Below are positions 1-4,918 of a stretch of DNA of 8,830 nt, in pieces. The stretch lies in the NCBI GenBank assembly GCA_017542695.1, contig JAFXWT010000229.1, forward strand, positions 1 through 8,830, given 5' to 3'. This DNA comes from Clostridia bacterium. Lineage in GTDB: Bacteria > Bacillota_A > Clostridia > Oscillospirales > CAG-272. The translations under genes and the position numbers were made by a program. The notes beneath the pieces were generated by a model that saw only the letters and a program-made list of their open reading frames with translations, was not told the origin of the DNA and searched no databases. The stretch's first letter is position 1, and each line of letters starts with the position of its first letter.

Positions 1-18
1 ATCTTCGTTCTGACTAAC

Positions 19-47
19 ATTATATCGGAAACCTTCTCTTTCGTCAA
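19..47 (-). promoter_or_regulatory. Near-consensus sigma-70 promoter reading off the left edge
   Basis: On the minus strand a -35 box TTGACG (47 to 42) and a perfect -10 box TATAAT (24 to 19) are separated by exactly 17 bases. This is one mismatch from the housekeeping consensus. Transcription would start near position 12 and leave the window, so the gene it serves is not visible. It follows directly after the terminator at 66-93, which is the usual arrangement for the start of a new transcription unit. Confidence 0.8.
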
Positions 48-65
48 TCGTTTTTCCCCGATCCG

Positions 66-93
66 CAAAAAAAGCCCCCGCCGCAAGGCGGCG
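66..93 (-). terminator. Rho-independent terminator
   Basis: Read on the minus strand, a six-pair GC stem (CGCCGC with GCGGCG, three-base loop) is followed by a short G run and then seven consecutive T residues (73 to 67). It would stop transcripts arriving from the insertion sequence or the cassette before the promoter at 19-47. A tract of four G and one C between the stem and the T run makes it slightly less than ideal. Confidence 0.75.
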
Positions 94-112
94 AAACCCG
101 TGCCGCGCTGCC

Positions 113-137
113 GGGGAGTCGCTTTGCCGGACTCCTC
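113..137 (-). other. Hairpin without T tract, downstream of the transposase
   Basis: GGGGAGTC (113-120) and GACTCCTC (130-137) form an eight-pair stem with one G-T pair and a nine-base loop. No T run follows on either strand, so it is not a typical intrinsic terminator. It lies between the transposase stop and the terminator at 66-93. It may belong to the insertion sequence end or to the original intergenic region. Confidence 0.4.
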
Positions 138-191
138 GCAAATGTCAAGTAGAAATGTGAAAAAATTCTAAAAAATTTTTTTGCGGCGGTA

Positions 192-1118
192 TTATGGATT
201 TTTCTCGTCCGTGATTTGAGCCATTTCTTCTGCATAAATATGGCTGGACGAACGGAAGCCGAGAATCCCCCTCGGATAAGAATTGATCCAGTTGCACATC
301 CGGTTAATATCACGCTGCGTTACCTTTGCAAAAGAGGTCCCCTTCGGGTAGAATCTCCGGATCATGCCGTTCTGGTTTTCGTTGCTTCCGCGCTCGCAGC
401 TTGTGTACGGATGGCAGTAGTACACTTTGGTGCGTTGCCCGTTGCTGAGGCAAGACCGTTCAATCCCGGCACAATCGTCAAATTCTGATCCGTTGTCAAC
501 CGTGATCGTCTTGAAGATGTTAGGAAATAACTTTCCGAGCCTCCGTTCCAAACGGTCAAGCGCCTTTACAACGGATGCCGTGCTTTTGTCGGGGAGAAGA
601 ATAATCTTCTCCTCACGCGTTTTCCGCTCCGTGAAAACAAGAAACACTCTCTTATTTCCTCCGCGCTTGCCAATGACGGTATCCATCTCCCAATGCCCGA
701 ACGCTTCTCTTGTCTCTATTTCCTTCGGGCGGTTCTCAATGCTTTCGCCGACAGGGGGACGCTTCGCGCGTACCTTGCGGTGCTTTTTCTTCTTTTTTCC
801 CTTGCGGAGAAGGTCCTTGTTCGTGAGATTCAGAAAAACGCCCTTGTCGATATAATTATATAATGTACGGACGCAAATTGATGTCTTGAACGACAGATTT
901 TTGTCGTTCATGATCTCGCCCAGGACTGCCGCCGGGGAATAATGCTCTTTCAGGATCTTCTTTTCGACGTATGCGGCAAATTTGTGGTCGGATCCGATTT
1001 TGAGCGGGGCGCCCATAGCGGAGAAGTTCGATTCGGCGTATTCCTGTGCTTTATCCGCGCTATACCTTATTTCTGTTGTGTAGTCTGTGTTCAGATGCAG
1101 ATATTCTCCCTTTTTCAT
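192..1118 (-). CDS. IS30-family transposase, catalytic part (308 aa)
   Basis: This is a DDE-type transposase that cuts and joins insertion sequence ends. The catalytic triad fits IS30: Asp in WEMDTVIGK, Asp in TVDNGSEF, and Glu in the block ERGSNENQNGMIRRFYPKG, whose ending is a family hallmark. The open frame begins at an internal ATG. The natural frame continues upstream through TYREMKKGEY into a helix-turn-helix region but is broken by TAA at 1164-1166, so as it stands this product lacks the N-terminal DNA-binding domain. With the upstream part restored the protein would be about 344 aa or slightly longer, which is usual for the family. The internal start has no convincing ribosome site of its own. 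The gene is therefore probably inactive, unless readthrough or re-initiation occurs. Confidence 0.85.
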   Translation of the reverse strand: MKKGEYLHLNTDYTTEIRYSADKAQEYAESNFSAMGAPLKIGSDHKFAAYVEKKILKEHYSPAAVLGEIMNDKNLSFKTSICVRTLYNYIDKGVFLNLTNKDLLRKGKKKKKHRKVRAKRPPVGESIENRPKEIETREAFGHWEMDTVIGKRGGNKRVFLVFTERKTREEKIILLPDKSTASVVKALDRLERRLGKLFPNIFKTITVDNGSEFDDCAGIERSCLSNGQRTKVYYCHPYTSCERGSNENQNGMIRRFYPKGTSFAKVTQRDINRMCNWINSYPRGILGFRSSSHIYAEEMAQITDEKNP

Positions 1119-1163
1119 CTCTCGGTATATGGTGGCGAGAGACTTGTGTACGATCCTCGCTAT

Positions 1164-1226
1164 TTACGTGAGCGGTACGCGGGCGCGGAGAAGTGCTTCA
1201 ATTTTGAGTCGGTCGGTGCGCGTCAT
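1164..1226 (-). pseudogene. 5' fragment of the IS30 transposase ending at an in-frame TAA
   Basis: Translation from the ATG at 1226 gives MTRTDRLKIEALLRARVPLT, then TAA, then the same frame continues IARIVHKSLATIYREMKKG into the main transposase. The join reads as the usual IS30 N-terminal region (DRLKIE...IARIV.KS..TIYREM), where family members often have Glu at the stop position, so a single GAA to TAA change would explain it. The ATG has no Shine-Dalgarno sequence. A good GGAGG lies at 1279 to 1275, nine bases before an in-frame ATT at 1265, so the true start could be further upstream with a rare or mutated start codon. Confidence 0.7.
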
Positions 1227-1316
1227 GTGCCGGAATGGCTTTCGCTTTTTTCTTGCTGTGATAATGGTATGAATCCTCCGTTTCAAAAAATCCGCCGTAG
1301 AGCGACGGTGAGGAAG

Positions 1317-1346
1317 ATAATATACCGAAATATCGCCATGTGTCAA
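1317..1346 (-). promoter_or_regulatory. Sigma-70 promoter of the IS30 transposase
   Basis: On the minus strand a perfect TTGACA (1346 to 1341) is followed after 16 bases by TATATT (1324 to 1319), or after 18 bases by TATTAT (1322 to 1317). Either is one mismatch from TATAAT. Transcription would begin near 1311, about 85 bases before the ATG at 1226. The leader contains a small stem (CCGTC with GGCGG) followed by ATTTTTTG, which could act as a weak attenuator. Confidence 0.7.
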
Positions 1347-1358
1347 GCCTTTTTTGCG

Positions 1359-1390
1359 CAAAAAAATAACGCCTCCCATAGGGAGGCGCC
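1359..1390 (-). terminator. Strong rho-independent terminator closing the cassette
   Basis: Read on the minus strand, CGCCTCCC and GGGAGGCG pair perfectly over eight bases with a three-base loop (TAT), followed by TTATTTTTTT. It begins just after the stop of the 139-aa gene at 1401, so it ends the six-gene cassette transcript. The transposase promoter starts only about a dozen bases further on. Confidence 0.88.
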
Positions 1391-1400
1391 ATCGTTGCAG

Positions 1401-1820
1401 TCATCTCTGCTGGAGCTTGCGGAGGCAGTCTTCGATCGCTCTGCGGTCTTCGTCCGTGGACGCGATGCTCATCATCTCGCCGATCCGGGCGATGATATGG
1501 TCGTGGCTGTCGCCGTCGGCGTAACGGCCCATACTGTCGCGGCGGCGTCTGTAGGAGTAGCCGTCATCGCGACTGGCGCGGTGCATCTCGTCATCGGCAA
1601 AGTAACTTCTGCGGCTGGAAGGACCGATATCGCGCATATAGCGGCGGCTATACTCGCCTTCATCTTCGCCTTCGAGCATCTCGATCTTCTTGATATTCTT
1701 GACGGTGTCGACCAGCTTGTGGACGTAATCGACAACGGCGGAAGAGCCGAGCTTCCCGCTCGCAGTCGCTTCGTCAAGTTCCTTGCAGATCATGGATTCG
1801 AGCTTCTTAAAGTCGTGCAT
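1401..1820 (-). CDS. Conserved-type phage protein of unknown function (139 aa, charged)
   Basis: The 139-aa product is soluble and highly charged. It has an N-terminal helical part (about 1-50, MHDFKKLESMICKELDE with VDYVHKLVDTVKNIKKIEML), a low-complexity middle rich in Arg, Asp, Ser and Tyr (about 55-103), and a C-terminal helical part (about 106-139) ending DCLRKLQQR. This two-helix layout with an Arg/Tyr/Gly-like linker matches a small protein I recall from Clostridia phages and prophages, where no role is known. I chose the ATG at 1820 because AAAGGAG lies six bases upstream; a GTG at 1838 in the same frame lacks such a site. It is the last gene of the cassette and is followed by a strong terminator. 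Confidence 0.8.
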   Translation of the reverse strand: MHDFKKLESMICKELDEATASGKLGSSAVVDYVHKLVDTVKNIKKIEMLEGEDEGEYSRRYMRDIGPSSRRSYFADDEMHRASRDDGYSYRRRRDSMGRYADGDSHDHIIARIGEMMSIASTDEDRRAIEDCLRKLQQR

Positions 1821-1834
1821 AGTGTTCTCCTTTC

Positions 1835-2293
1835 TCACGCGATCCGAGAAACGGTCAGATTTGCGTTCTGTACGTTGATCTCAGGCGCTACCCCGCCTGC
1901 GGCGGCGGGAGCAGAAGTGTTCTCAACGGATACGGTGTAGCAACAGCCGCGGGGAACGGTGATGATCGCGGTGGAAGTCACGTTGTTGTACTCCTCCACG
2001 GCTGCAGGCGTAACGATGGCACGGCTCGTCTGGATCGGTTCACCGTCAATGGCAAGAGCAACGGAGATCGGTCCGACGGTTCCGCCGGTCGGAACGGCAA
2101 TGTTTCCGTTAAACGTCACCTGATACCGTGCGTAGCAAGCAGTCGGGCAGTTGACGATCCCGCGTAGAGTTACGATTCCCGCTCCGTTTCTGTGAACCAC
2201 ATACCCTTTTGTGCAGGGGATCGAATCATTCAGAAGAACGTTCTGATTGGGTTCCACAAGCTGGATGGGATTGTAAGTAAACTCACAAGCCAT
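1835..2293 (-). CDS. Beta-rich, possibly jelly-roll surface protein (152 aa)
   Basis: The protein is almost entirely short beta-type segments with many Val, Thr, Gly and Asn and very few charged residues, for example GYVVHRNGAGIVTLRGIV and STAIITVPRGCCYTVSVENTS. The pattern resembles the TNF/C1q-like jelly-roll domains found at the ends of bacterial collagen-like surface proteins and in some phage decoration proteins. This is a resemblance only, not a recognised family. Six Cys residues are present (3, 27, 49, 53, 117, 118). There is no signal peptide or membrane segment. The start at 2293 has AAGGGG about seven bases upstream, and the gene lies 11 bases behind its upstream neighbour, so the two are co-translated or at least co-transcribed. 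A virion or particle-surface role is possible but not shown. Confidence 0.75.
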   Translation of the reverse strand: MACEFTYNPIQLVEPNQNVLLNDSIPCTKGYVVHRNGAGIVTLRGIVNCPTACYARYQVTFNGNIAVPTGGTVGPISVALAIDGEPIQTSRAIVTPAAVEEYNNVTSTAIITVPRGCCYTVSVENTSAPAAAGGVAPEINVQNANLTVSRIA

Positions 2294-2304
2294 GGGATCA
2301 CCCC

Positions 2305-3123
2305 TTAACCGTTGCAGTTGCAGCCGCAGCCGAAATTCTGCTGGCAGCAGTTGGGATTCGCAACGACGTAAGCCGGACGAGCCACGGGATTCAGGTAGTC
2401 TTCCAGCGTGGCGGTCTGGCGGCTGTTGTCAGCCAGGATCGCGGCAGTCTGTGCGCCCTGGGACGCGGCGAAGTTCGCCATCGTGAGTTGGCGTTCCAGA
2501 TCGGCGATCTTCTCGTTCTTCGCGTCGATCTTGTCCTGACACATCTGGTCAAGAATGCGCTGCGTGCTCGCGGTGTTTGCGGTCAGGACGTCCCGCAGGG
2601 CGTCATTGACGGCGGCACGGTCCGCACAAGCCTCGGTCGCAATCGTGTATTTCACGTCCGCGATGCTGGCGCGGTTCTCGCAGCAGCAGTTCTGGAGGCT
2701 CATCGCAAGAGCGTCAAGTCTGGCGTCAAGCGCCTGCGAGTTCGCAAAGGACTGGTTCATGCTCGCGATCTGATTGTTGTAGGCGGTCTGCATCGCGTCC
2801 ATCGCGCGGTTACACGCGGCGATCTCGGCGGTGCCGAAGCCGTTGGTGATGCTGGACTGGATCCCTGCAAGGGTTCCGGCCGTCGCCGCGTTGTTGAAGC
2901 CGGAGGTCACAAGGTTGTCGGTGTTGTTGGCAAGCACCCACGGATAGAATCCGCCGTTGCCGCCGTTCCCGCCGAAACCGTTACCCCAGCCGCCCATAGC
3001 GGCAAAGAGAAACAGGATAATGAGCCAAGTCGCGTCGCCGCCCCAGCCCATACCGTTGCCACCGAATCCGTAGCCGGTGGGAGCAACGGGCATTACGGTG
3101 GTAGTACCTTCATCAAAAGCCAT
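2305..3123 (-). CDS. Gly-rich protein with membrane-like segment and Cys-rich tail (272 aa)
   Basis: There are four regions. Residues 1-30 are Gly-rich with no charge after residue 5. Residues 32-45 are strongly hydrophobic (TWLIILFLFAAM), followed by a Gly/Asn run to about 60. Residues 75-240 are Ala/Gln/Asn-rich and mostly helical, with a coiled-coil-like stretch around 195-215 (DKIDAKNEKIADLERQLTM). The tail from 258 is Cys-rich (NPNCCQQNFGCGCNCNG). Another Cys triplet is at 145-147. I recall similar proteins from Clostridia phage genomes, where they are unassigned. The start at 3123 has AAAGGA eight bases upstream. It is the third gene from the end of the cassette. The Cys clusters could bind metal or form cross-links in a particle, but this is a guess. 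Confidence 0.8.
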   Translation of the reverse strand: MAFDEGTTTVMPVAPTGYGFGGNGMGWGGDATWLIILFLFAAMGGWGNGFGGNGGNGGFYPWVLANNTDNLVTSGFNNAATAGTLAGIQSSITNGFGTAEIAACNRAMDAMQTAYNNQIASMNQSFANSQALDARLDALAMSLQNCCCENRASIADVKYTIATEACADRAAVNDALRDVLTANTASTQRILDQMCQDKIDAKNEKIADLERQLTMANFAASQGAQTAAILADNSRQTATLEDYLNPVARPAYVVANPNCCQQNFGCGCNCNG

Positions 3124-3184
3124 AGTAGTATTCCTTTCTTGTATTTTTATTTATTCAACCGTCTGCGCGCCGGACGGATCGAAC

Positions 3185-3400
3185 CTATTTCAGCATCCCC
3201 TGAAACTGCTGCGCCATCTGCCGGAGCCGATTGTATTGGTCCTGCGACATCTGCCCGGAATTCAGGAGATTCTGCACTTGCTGTTGCGGGTTGCCTCGGA
3301 ATCCCTGCGCGAATTGCCGGAAGCGCTGGATCATGCCCTGCATATTCGCCATCGGAGCGGGCATATTCCCGCCAAGGGATCGGAACAAATTGTTACTCAT
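3185..3400 (-). CDS. Small Gln/Met-rich phage protein (71 aa)
   Basis: The product begins MSNNLFRSLGGNMPAPMAN and continues as a helical, Gln- and Met-rich protein containing GNPQQQVQNLLNSGQMSQ and ending QQFQGMLK. Small proteins with the same FRGNP.QQVQ.LLNSG.MSQ.QYN pattern are common in Clostridia phages, with unknown role. I chose the ATG at 3400 because AAAGGAGG lies nine bases upstream; the longer frame above it has no such site and overlaps the preceding gene heavily. The start overlaps the end of the upstream gene by eight bases, which suggests translational coupling. Confidence 0.82.
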   Translation of the reverse strand: MSNNLFRSLGGNMPAPMANMQGMIQRFRQFAQGFRGNPQQQVQNLLNSGQMSQDQYNRLRQMAQQFQGMLK

Positions 3401-3803
3401 TGTCCGTTTCCTCCTTTGCAGAAAGTTCACGGATCTGCTTGCGCAGTTCTTCGAGGTCCTTCTTCGTGGCGTATTCAACGCCGGAATCCTTACGAGCAAA
3501 CGCGCCGTCCGTCTTAATCTCCTTGTATTCAAAAACGCGGAGCGGGAGCGGTACGCCGGAAGCGTCGGAGGATTTCAGATAAAACCGGTCTCCCTCGCTA
3601 TCCATGAGCAGAGCGGTCACGTTAGGGGCTACAAGGTATGATTTCGCGCCAGCCTCGCCCTGCACCCAAACGAAACCGGCGCTGTTCTGCTGAGTTTGCG
3701 GAGCCGCCGCGTTCGGCTGCTGGATGGGGACCGGAGGCTGATACGGAGCCGCGTACCCTCCGATCGGTGTGTAAGTTGCCGGAAAATAGTTGTTGTATGC
3801 CAT
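3393..3803 (-). CDS. Pro/Gln-rich phage protein (136 aa)
   Basis: Residues 1-40 are low-complexity and rich in Tyr, Pro, Gln and Ala (MAYNNYFPATYTPIGGYAAP). Residues 43-98 form a compact beta-type unit with FVWVQGEAGAKSYLV, VTALLMDSEGDRFYLK and LPLRVFEYKEI. Residues 112-136 are a charged helix that may form a coiled coil (YATKKDLEELRKQIRELSAK). The motif FVWVQGE..AKSYLV..N.TALLMDSE..RFYLK occurs in a small protein family I recall from Clostridia phages, without a known role. Start at 3803; its ribosome site AAAGGAG overlaps the stop of the upstream cysteine-protease-like gene. A virion-associated or scaffold-like role would fit the tail-to-coil layout but is not shown. Confidence 0.82.
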   Translation of the reverse strand: MAYNNYFPATYTPIGGYAAPYQPPVPIQQPNAAAPQTQQNSAGFVWVQGEAGAKSYLVAPNVTALLMDSEGDRFYLKSSDASGVPLPLRVFEYKEIKTDGAFARKDSGVEYATKKDLEELRKQIRELSAKEETDNE

Positions 3804-3809
3804 GTTTGC

Positions 3810-4184
3810 TCACTCCTTTACCCAATAAAAATAGATAGGTTCGTCTCCGCTATTCCACGTGTCGAAGTAGTCCCCATCTACGGAGGCTACGACGTGGCTC
3901 TGACAGACGAGAATGTAAGCCCCTTCGGGATGATCCAGACAGAAGTCCCGGACCCGGTAACAATCCGGGCAAGTGTTCGGAATCGGTTCTCTATCGAATC
4001 CGAGGCTGCGCAAATACGATCCCCACACGTCGTTTGAAGACGGCATATCCTTTTTCTCGAATCCTTCGACGAACAGGGACAGATATACGTCGTCCCACGT
4101 GATCCCGGTCGCTTTGCAGATCGCCCTGACAACGCAATCGCCTACACGCTTTCCGGTCGGATTCGGATTGTACTCGACAAACAT
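3810..4184 (-). CDS. Papain/C39-like cysteine protease candidate (124 aa)
   Basis: The short protein has the order Cys, His, Asp/Asn of papain-like folds: C17 in GDCVVRAI at the start of a helix, H97 in QSHVVASVDGDYFDTWNSGD on a strand, and D104, D108 or N111 as a possible third residue. The central part DMPSSNDVWGSYLRSLGF is strongly conserved in similar phage proteins as I recall them. A further CPDC pair is at 72-75. At 124 aa it is near the minimum for such a fold. It could be a peptidase, deamidase or amidase; the substrate is unknown. I chose ATG 4184 (MFVEYNPNPTGKRVGDC) because AGAAGG lies about eight bases upstream and the longer frame to 4244 crosses the terminator at 4217-4248. It is the first gene of the cassette. 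Confidence 0.8.
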   Translation of the reverse strand: MFVEYNPNPTGKRVGDCVVRAICKATGITWDDVYLSLFVEGFEKKDMPSSNDVWGSYLRSLGFDREPIPNTCPDCYRVRDFCLDHPEGAYILVCQSHVVASVDGDYFDTWNSGDEPIYFYWVKE

Positions 4185-4216
4185 TCCAGCACCTTCTTTC
4201 TGCTGAAATTTTCGCA

Positions 4217-4248
4217 CAAAAAAAGACGGCTTGTGTGCCAACAAGCCG
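4217..4248 (-). terminator. Rho-independent terminator just upstream of the cassette
   Basis: Minus strand: CGGCTTGT and ACAAGCCG pair over eight bases around a six-base loop and are followed by TC and then seven T residues (4224 to 4218). It lies 33 bases upstream of the first cassette gene at 4184. Unless the cassette promoter lies within the few bases between them, transcripts would have to pass this terminator, so it may act as an attenuator. Confidence 0.82.
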
Positions 4249-4303
4249 CCACAAAACCGCCATATTTACGCCGTTTATCTATGACTATCTCGGAGTTAGA
4301 GAT

Positions 4304-4340
4304 AAAAAAGCCGCCAGACGCTACCAACGCCTGACGGTTT
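4304..4340 (-). terminator. Rho-independent terminator of the structural/lysis operon
   Basis: Minus strand: CCGTCAGGCG and CGTCTGGCGG form a ten-pair stem with two G-T pairs and a seven-base loop, followed by CTTTTTTAT. It follows the stop of the helix-turn-helix gene at 4375 by some 35 bases and closes the unit running from beyond 8830. Confidence 0.82.
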
Positions 4341-4347
4341 GCATCTC

Positions 4348-4361
4348 GGATACAAGTATCC
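4348..4361. repeat. 14-base perfect palindrome downstream of the HTH gene
   Basis: GGATACAAGTATCC reads as GGATAC, two bases, GTATCC, a perfect inverted repeat. The loop is too small for a good hairpin, so a dimeric DNA-binding protein site is one possibility. It lies 14 bases after the stop of the helix-turn-helix protein and ahead of the terminator. A link to that protein is inference. Confidence 0.4.
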
Positions 4362-4374
4362 TTCGGACAAGTGC

Positions 4375-4581
4375 CTATTTGTTTTTGATCATATACCGGC
4401 GGATTTTAGCCGTGATGGAACGGACGCGCCTCTGCTCAGTTCGCTGTGAGATGCCGATCTCCGCGGCAATATCTACGCCATACCAGCCACGGCGGAGCAG
4501 AGCGATCACCGCGCGTTCCTCATCGGTGAAGTCACATCCGGCGAGCAGTTCTTCCCACTCGTCGGCGTAGAGCTTCATCAT
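4375..4581 (-). CDS. Small helix-turn-helix protein, sigma-region-4-like (68 aa)
   Basis: The protein is mostly one helix-turn-helix unit. Residues 17-30 (DFTDEERAVIALLR) match the first helices of sigma region 4 and LuxR-type domains. Residues 36-57 (DIAAEIGISQRTEQRRVRSI) form the turn and recognition helix, and the C-terminus RRYMIKNK is basic. It lacks sigma region 2, so it is likelier a small phage transcription regulator than a full sigma factor. The first ATG overlaps the stop codon of the 31-aa gene. A second ATG follows immediately and has slightly better spacing to the purine-rich AAGAAGAG, so the protein may be one residue shorter. Late in the lysis operon, it could control the downstream cassette. 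Confidence 0.8.
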   Translation of the reverse strand: MMKLYADEWEELLAGCDFTDEERAVIALLRRGWYGVDIAAEIGISQRTEQRRVRSITAKIRRYMIKNK

Positions 4582-4673
4582 CTCTTCTTTTTGCGAACAG
4601 CTACACGACGGGTTTTACCGTCCTTGTGCGTCCTTGTCTTTTTAACCGTTTTGATCCGTACTCGTTGCCCCAT
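4578..4673 (-). CDS. Basic 31-aa microprotein
   Basis: ATG at 4673 opens a 31-codon frame, MGQRVRIKTVKKTRTHKDGK followed by TRRVAVRKKKR, with roughly half of its residues Lys or Arg and no acidic residue but one Asp. GGAG lies nine bases before the ATG, inside the upstream gene. Its start overlaps the end of the 91-aa membrane protein gene, and its stop overlaps the ATG of the HTH gene, so the three are chained by overlaps as expected for coupled translation. Small basic proteins at this place are found in other Clostridia phages as I recall. Nucleic-acid binding is likely from charge alone. A competing frame at 4601-4801 is also Arg-rich but has no ribosome site. Confidence 0.6.
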   Translation of the reverse strand: MGQRVRIKTVKKTRTHKDGKTRRVAVRKKKR

Positions 4674-4917
4674 AGCTCACGTCTCCGTTTCCTACGATAT
4701 TTGTACCAGATCCATCTTGAACGGCGTCGATAGTTGTGCTTTCGCTTGCGTAATCGTACTGATTGAGGTACAGAACGAATCCGGCAATGGTAGTAAACCA
4801 CAGAAAGATCACGACCATCAGAACGATAAACATACGTCGATTACTTTTCGCCAGTTCAGCAGAAAGGCTCCATTCTTCGCTACGGCGCTTATCGCCACAC
4901 CCGTCGCACGTTTTCAT
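4642..4917 (-). CDS. Single-pass membrane protein of the lysis region (91 aa)
   Basis: The N-terminal part (1-28) is hydrophilic with a C4-X2-C7 pair and a helical stretch SLSAELAKSNRR. Residues 29-51 are one membrane helix (MFIVLMVVIFLWFTTIAGFV). The part after it (52-91) is polar and Asn/Gly/Thr-rich, with NQYDYASESTTIDAVQDG and NIVGNGDVSYG. The positive residues just before the helix predict the C-terminus outside. The FLNQYDY..E.TT pattern next to holin genes is familiar from Clostridia phages, where such proteins are unassigned. It could be a spanin-like or antiholin-like accessory, but I have no direct sign. Start at 4917 has GGAGG four to five bases upstream, overlapping the stop of the XhlA-like gene. 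Confidence 0.82.
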   Translation of the reverse strand: MKTCDGCGDKRRSEEWSLSAELAKSNRRMFIVLMVVIFLWFTTIAGFVLYLNQYDYASESTTIDAVQDGSGTNIVGNGDVSYGATSTDQNG

Positions 4918-4918
4918 T

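Larger units (their letters stand above)
140..1355 (-). mobile_element. IS30-family insertion sequence, ends approximate
   Basis: The element is defined by the IS30-type transposase and its own promoter, and it sits between the terminator of the phage-like cassette (1359-1390) and the terminator at 66-93. I could not fix the terminal inverted repeats or the target duplication. One 11-base inverted match (ATTTTTTTGCG at 175-185, its complement at 1357-1367) exists, but it overlaps the T tract of the cassette terminator and may be chance. A TTGACA facing outward lies at 148 to 143, which resembles the outward -35 described for one end of IS30-type elements. The size implied, about 1.2 kb, is normal for the family. 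The boundaries given are my best bracket, not measured ends. Confidence 0.55.

Noticed and set aside
1164..1166. Stop-codon reassignment as an explanation of the TAA in the transposase
   Set aside because: TAA, TAG and TGA all end other intact genes in the window (for example at 6676, 5413 and 5136), so the ordinary code applies.
1821..1838. GTG start for the 139-aa gene
   Set aside because: The ATG at 1820 has AAAGGAG at good spacing, whereas the GTG has no ribosome site.
942..1940. Long plus-strand open frame of 332 codons
   Set aside because: It crosses the transposase promoter, a terminator and three minus-strand genes that have ribosome sites and family-like sequence. Its own translation is low-complexity and has no ribosome site.
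3130..3184. Terminator between the 71-aa and 272-aa genes
   Set aside because: Only a five-pair stem (CCGTC with GACGG) with no T tract is present.
2488..3582. Long plus-strand open frame of 364 codons
   Set aside because: It is antisense to the 272-aa, 71-aa and 136-aa genes, which have clear ribosome sites. Length is explained by the GC-rich, Gly/Ala-rich coding on the other strand.
4601..4801. Arg-rich 66-codon frame on the minus strand
   Set aside because: It overlaps the membrane protein gene in another frame and has no ribosome site; the 31-aa frame in the same area is better supported.
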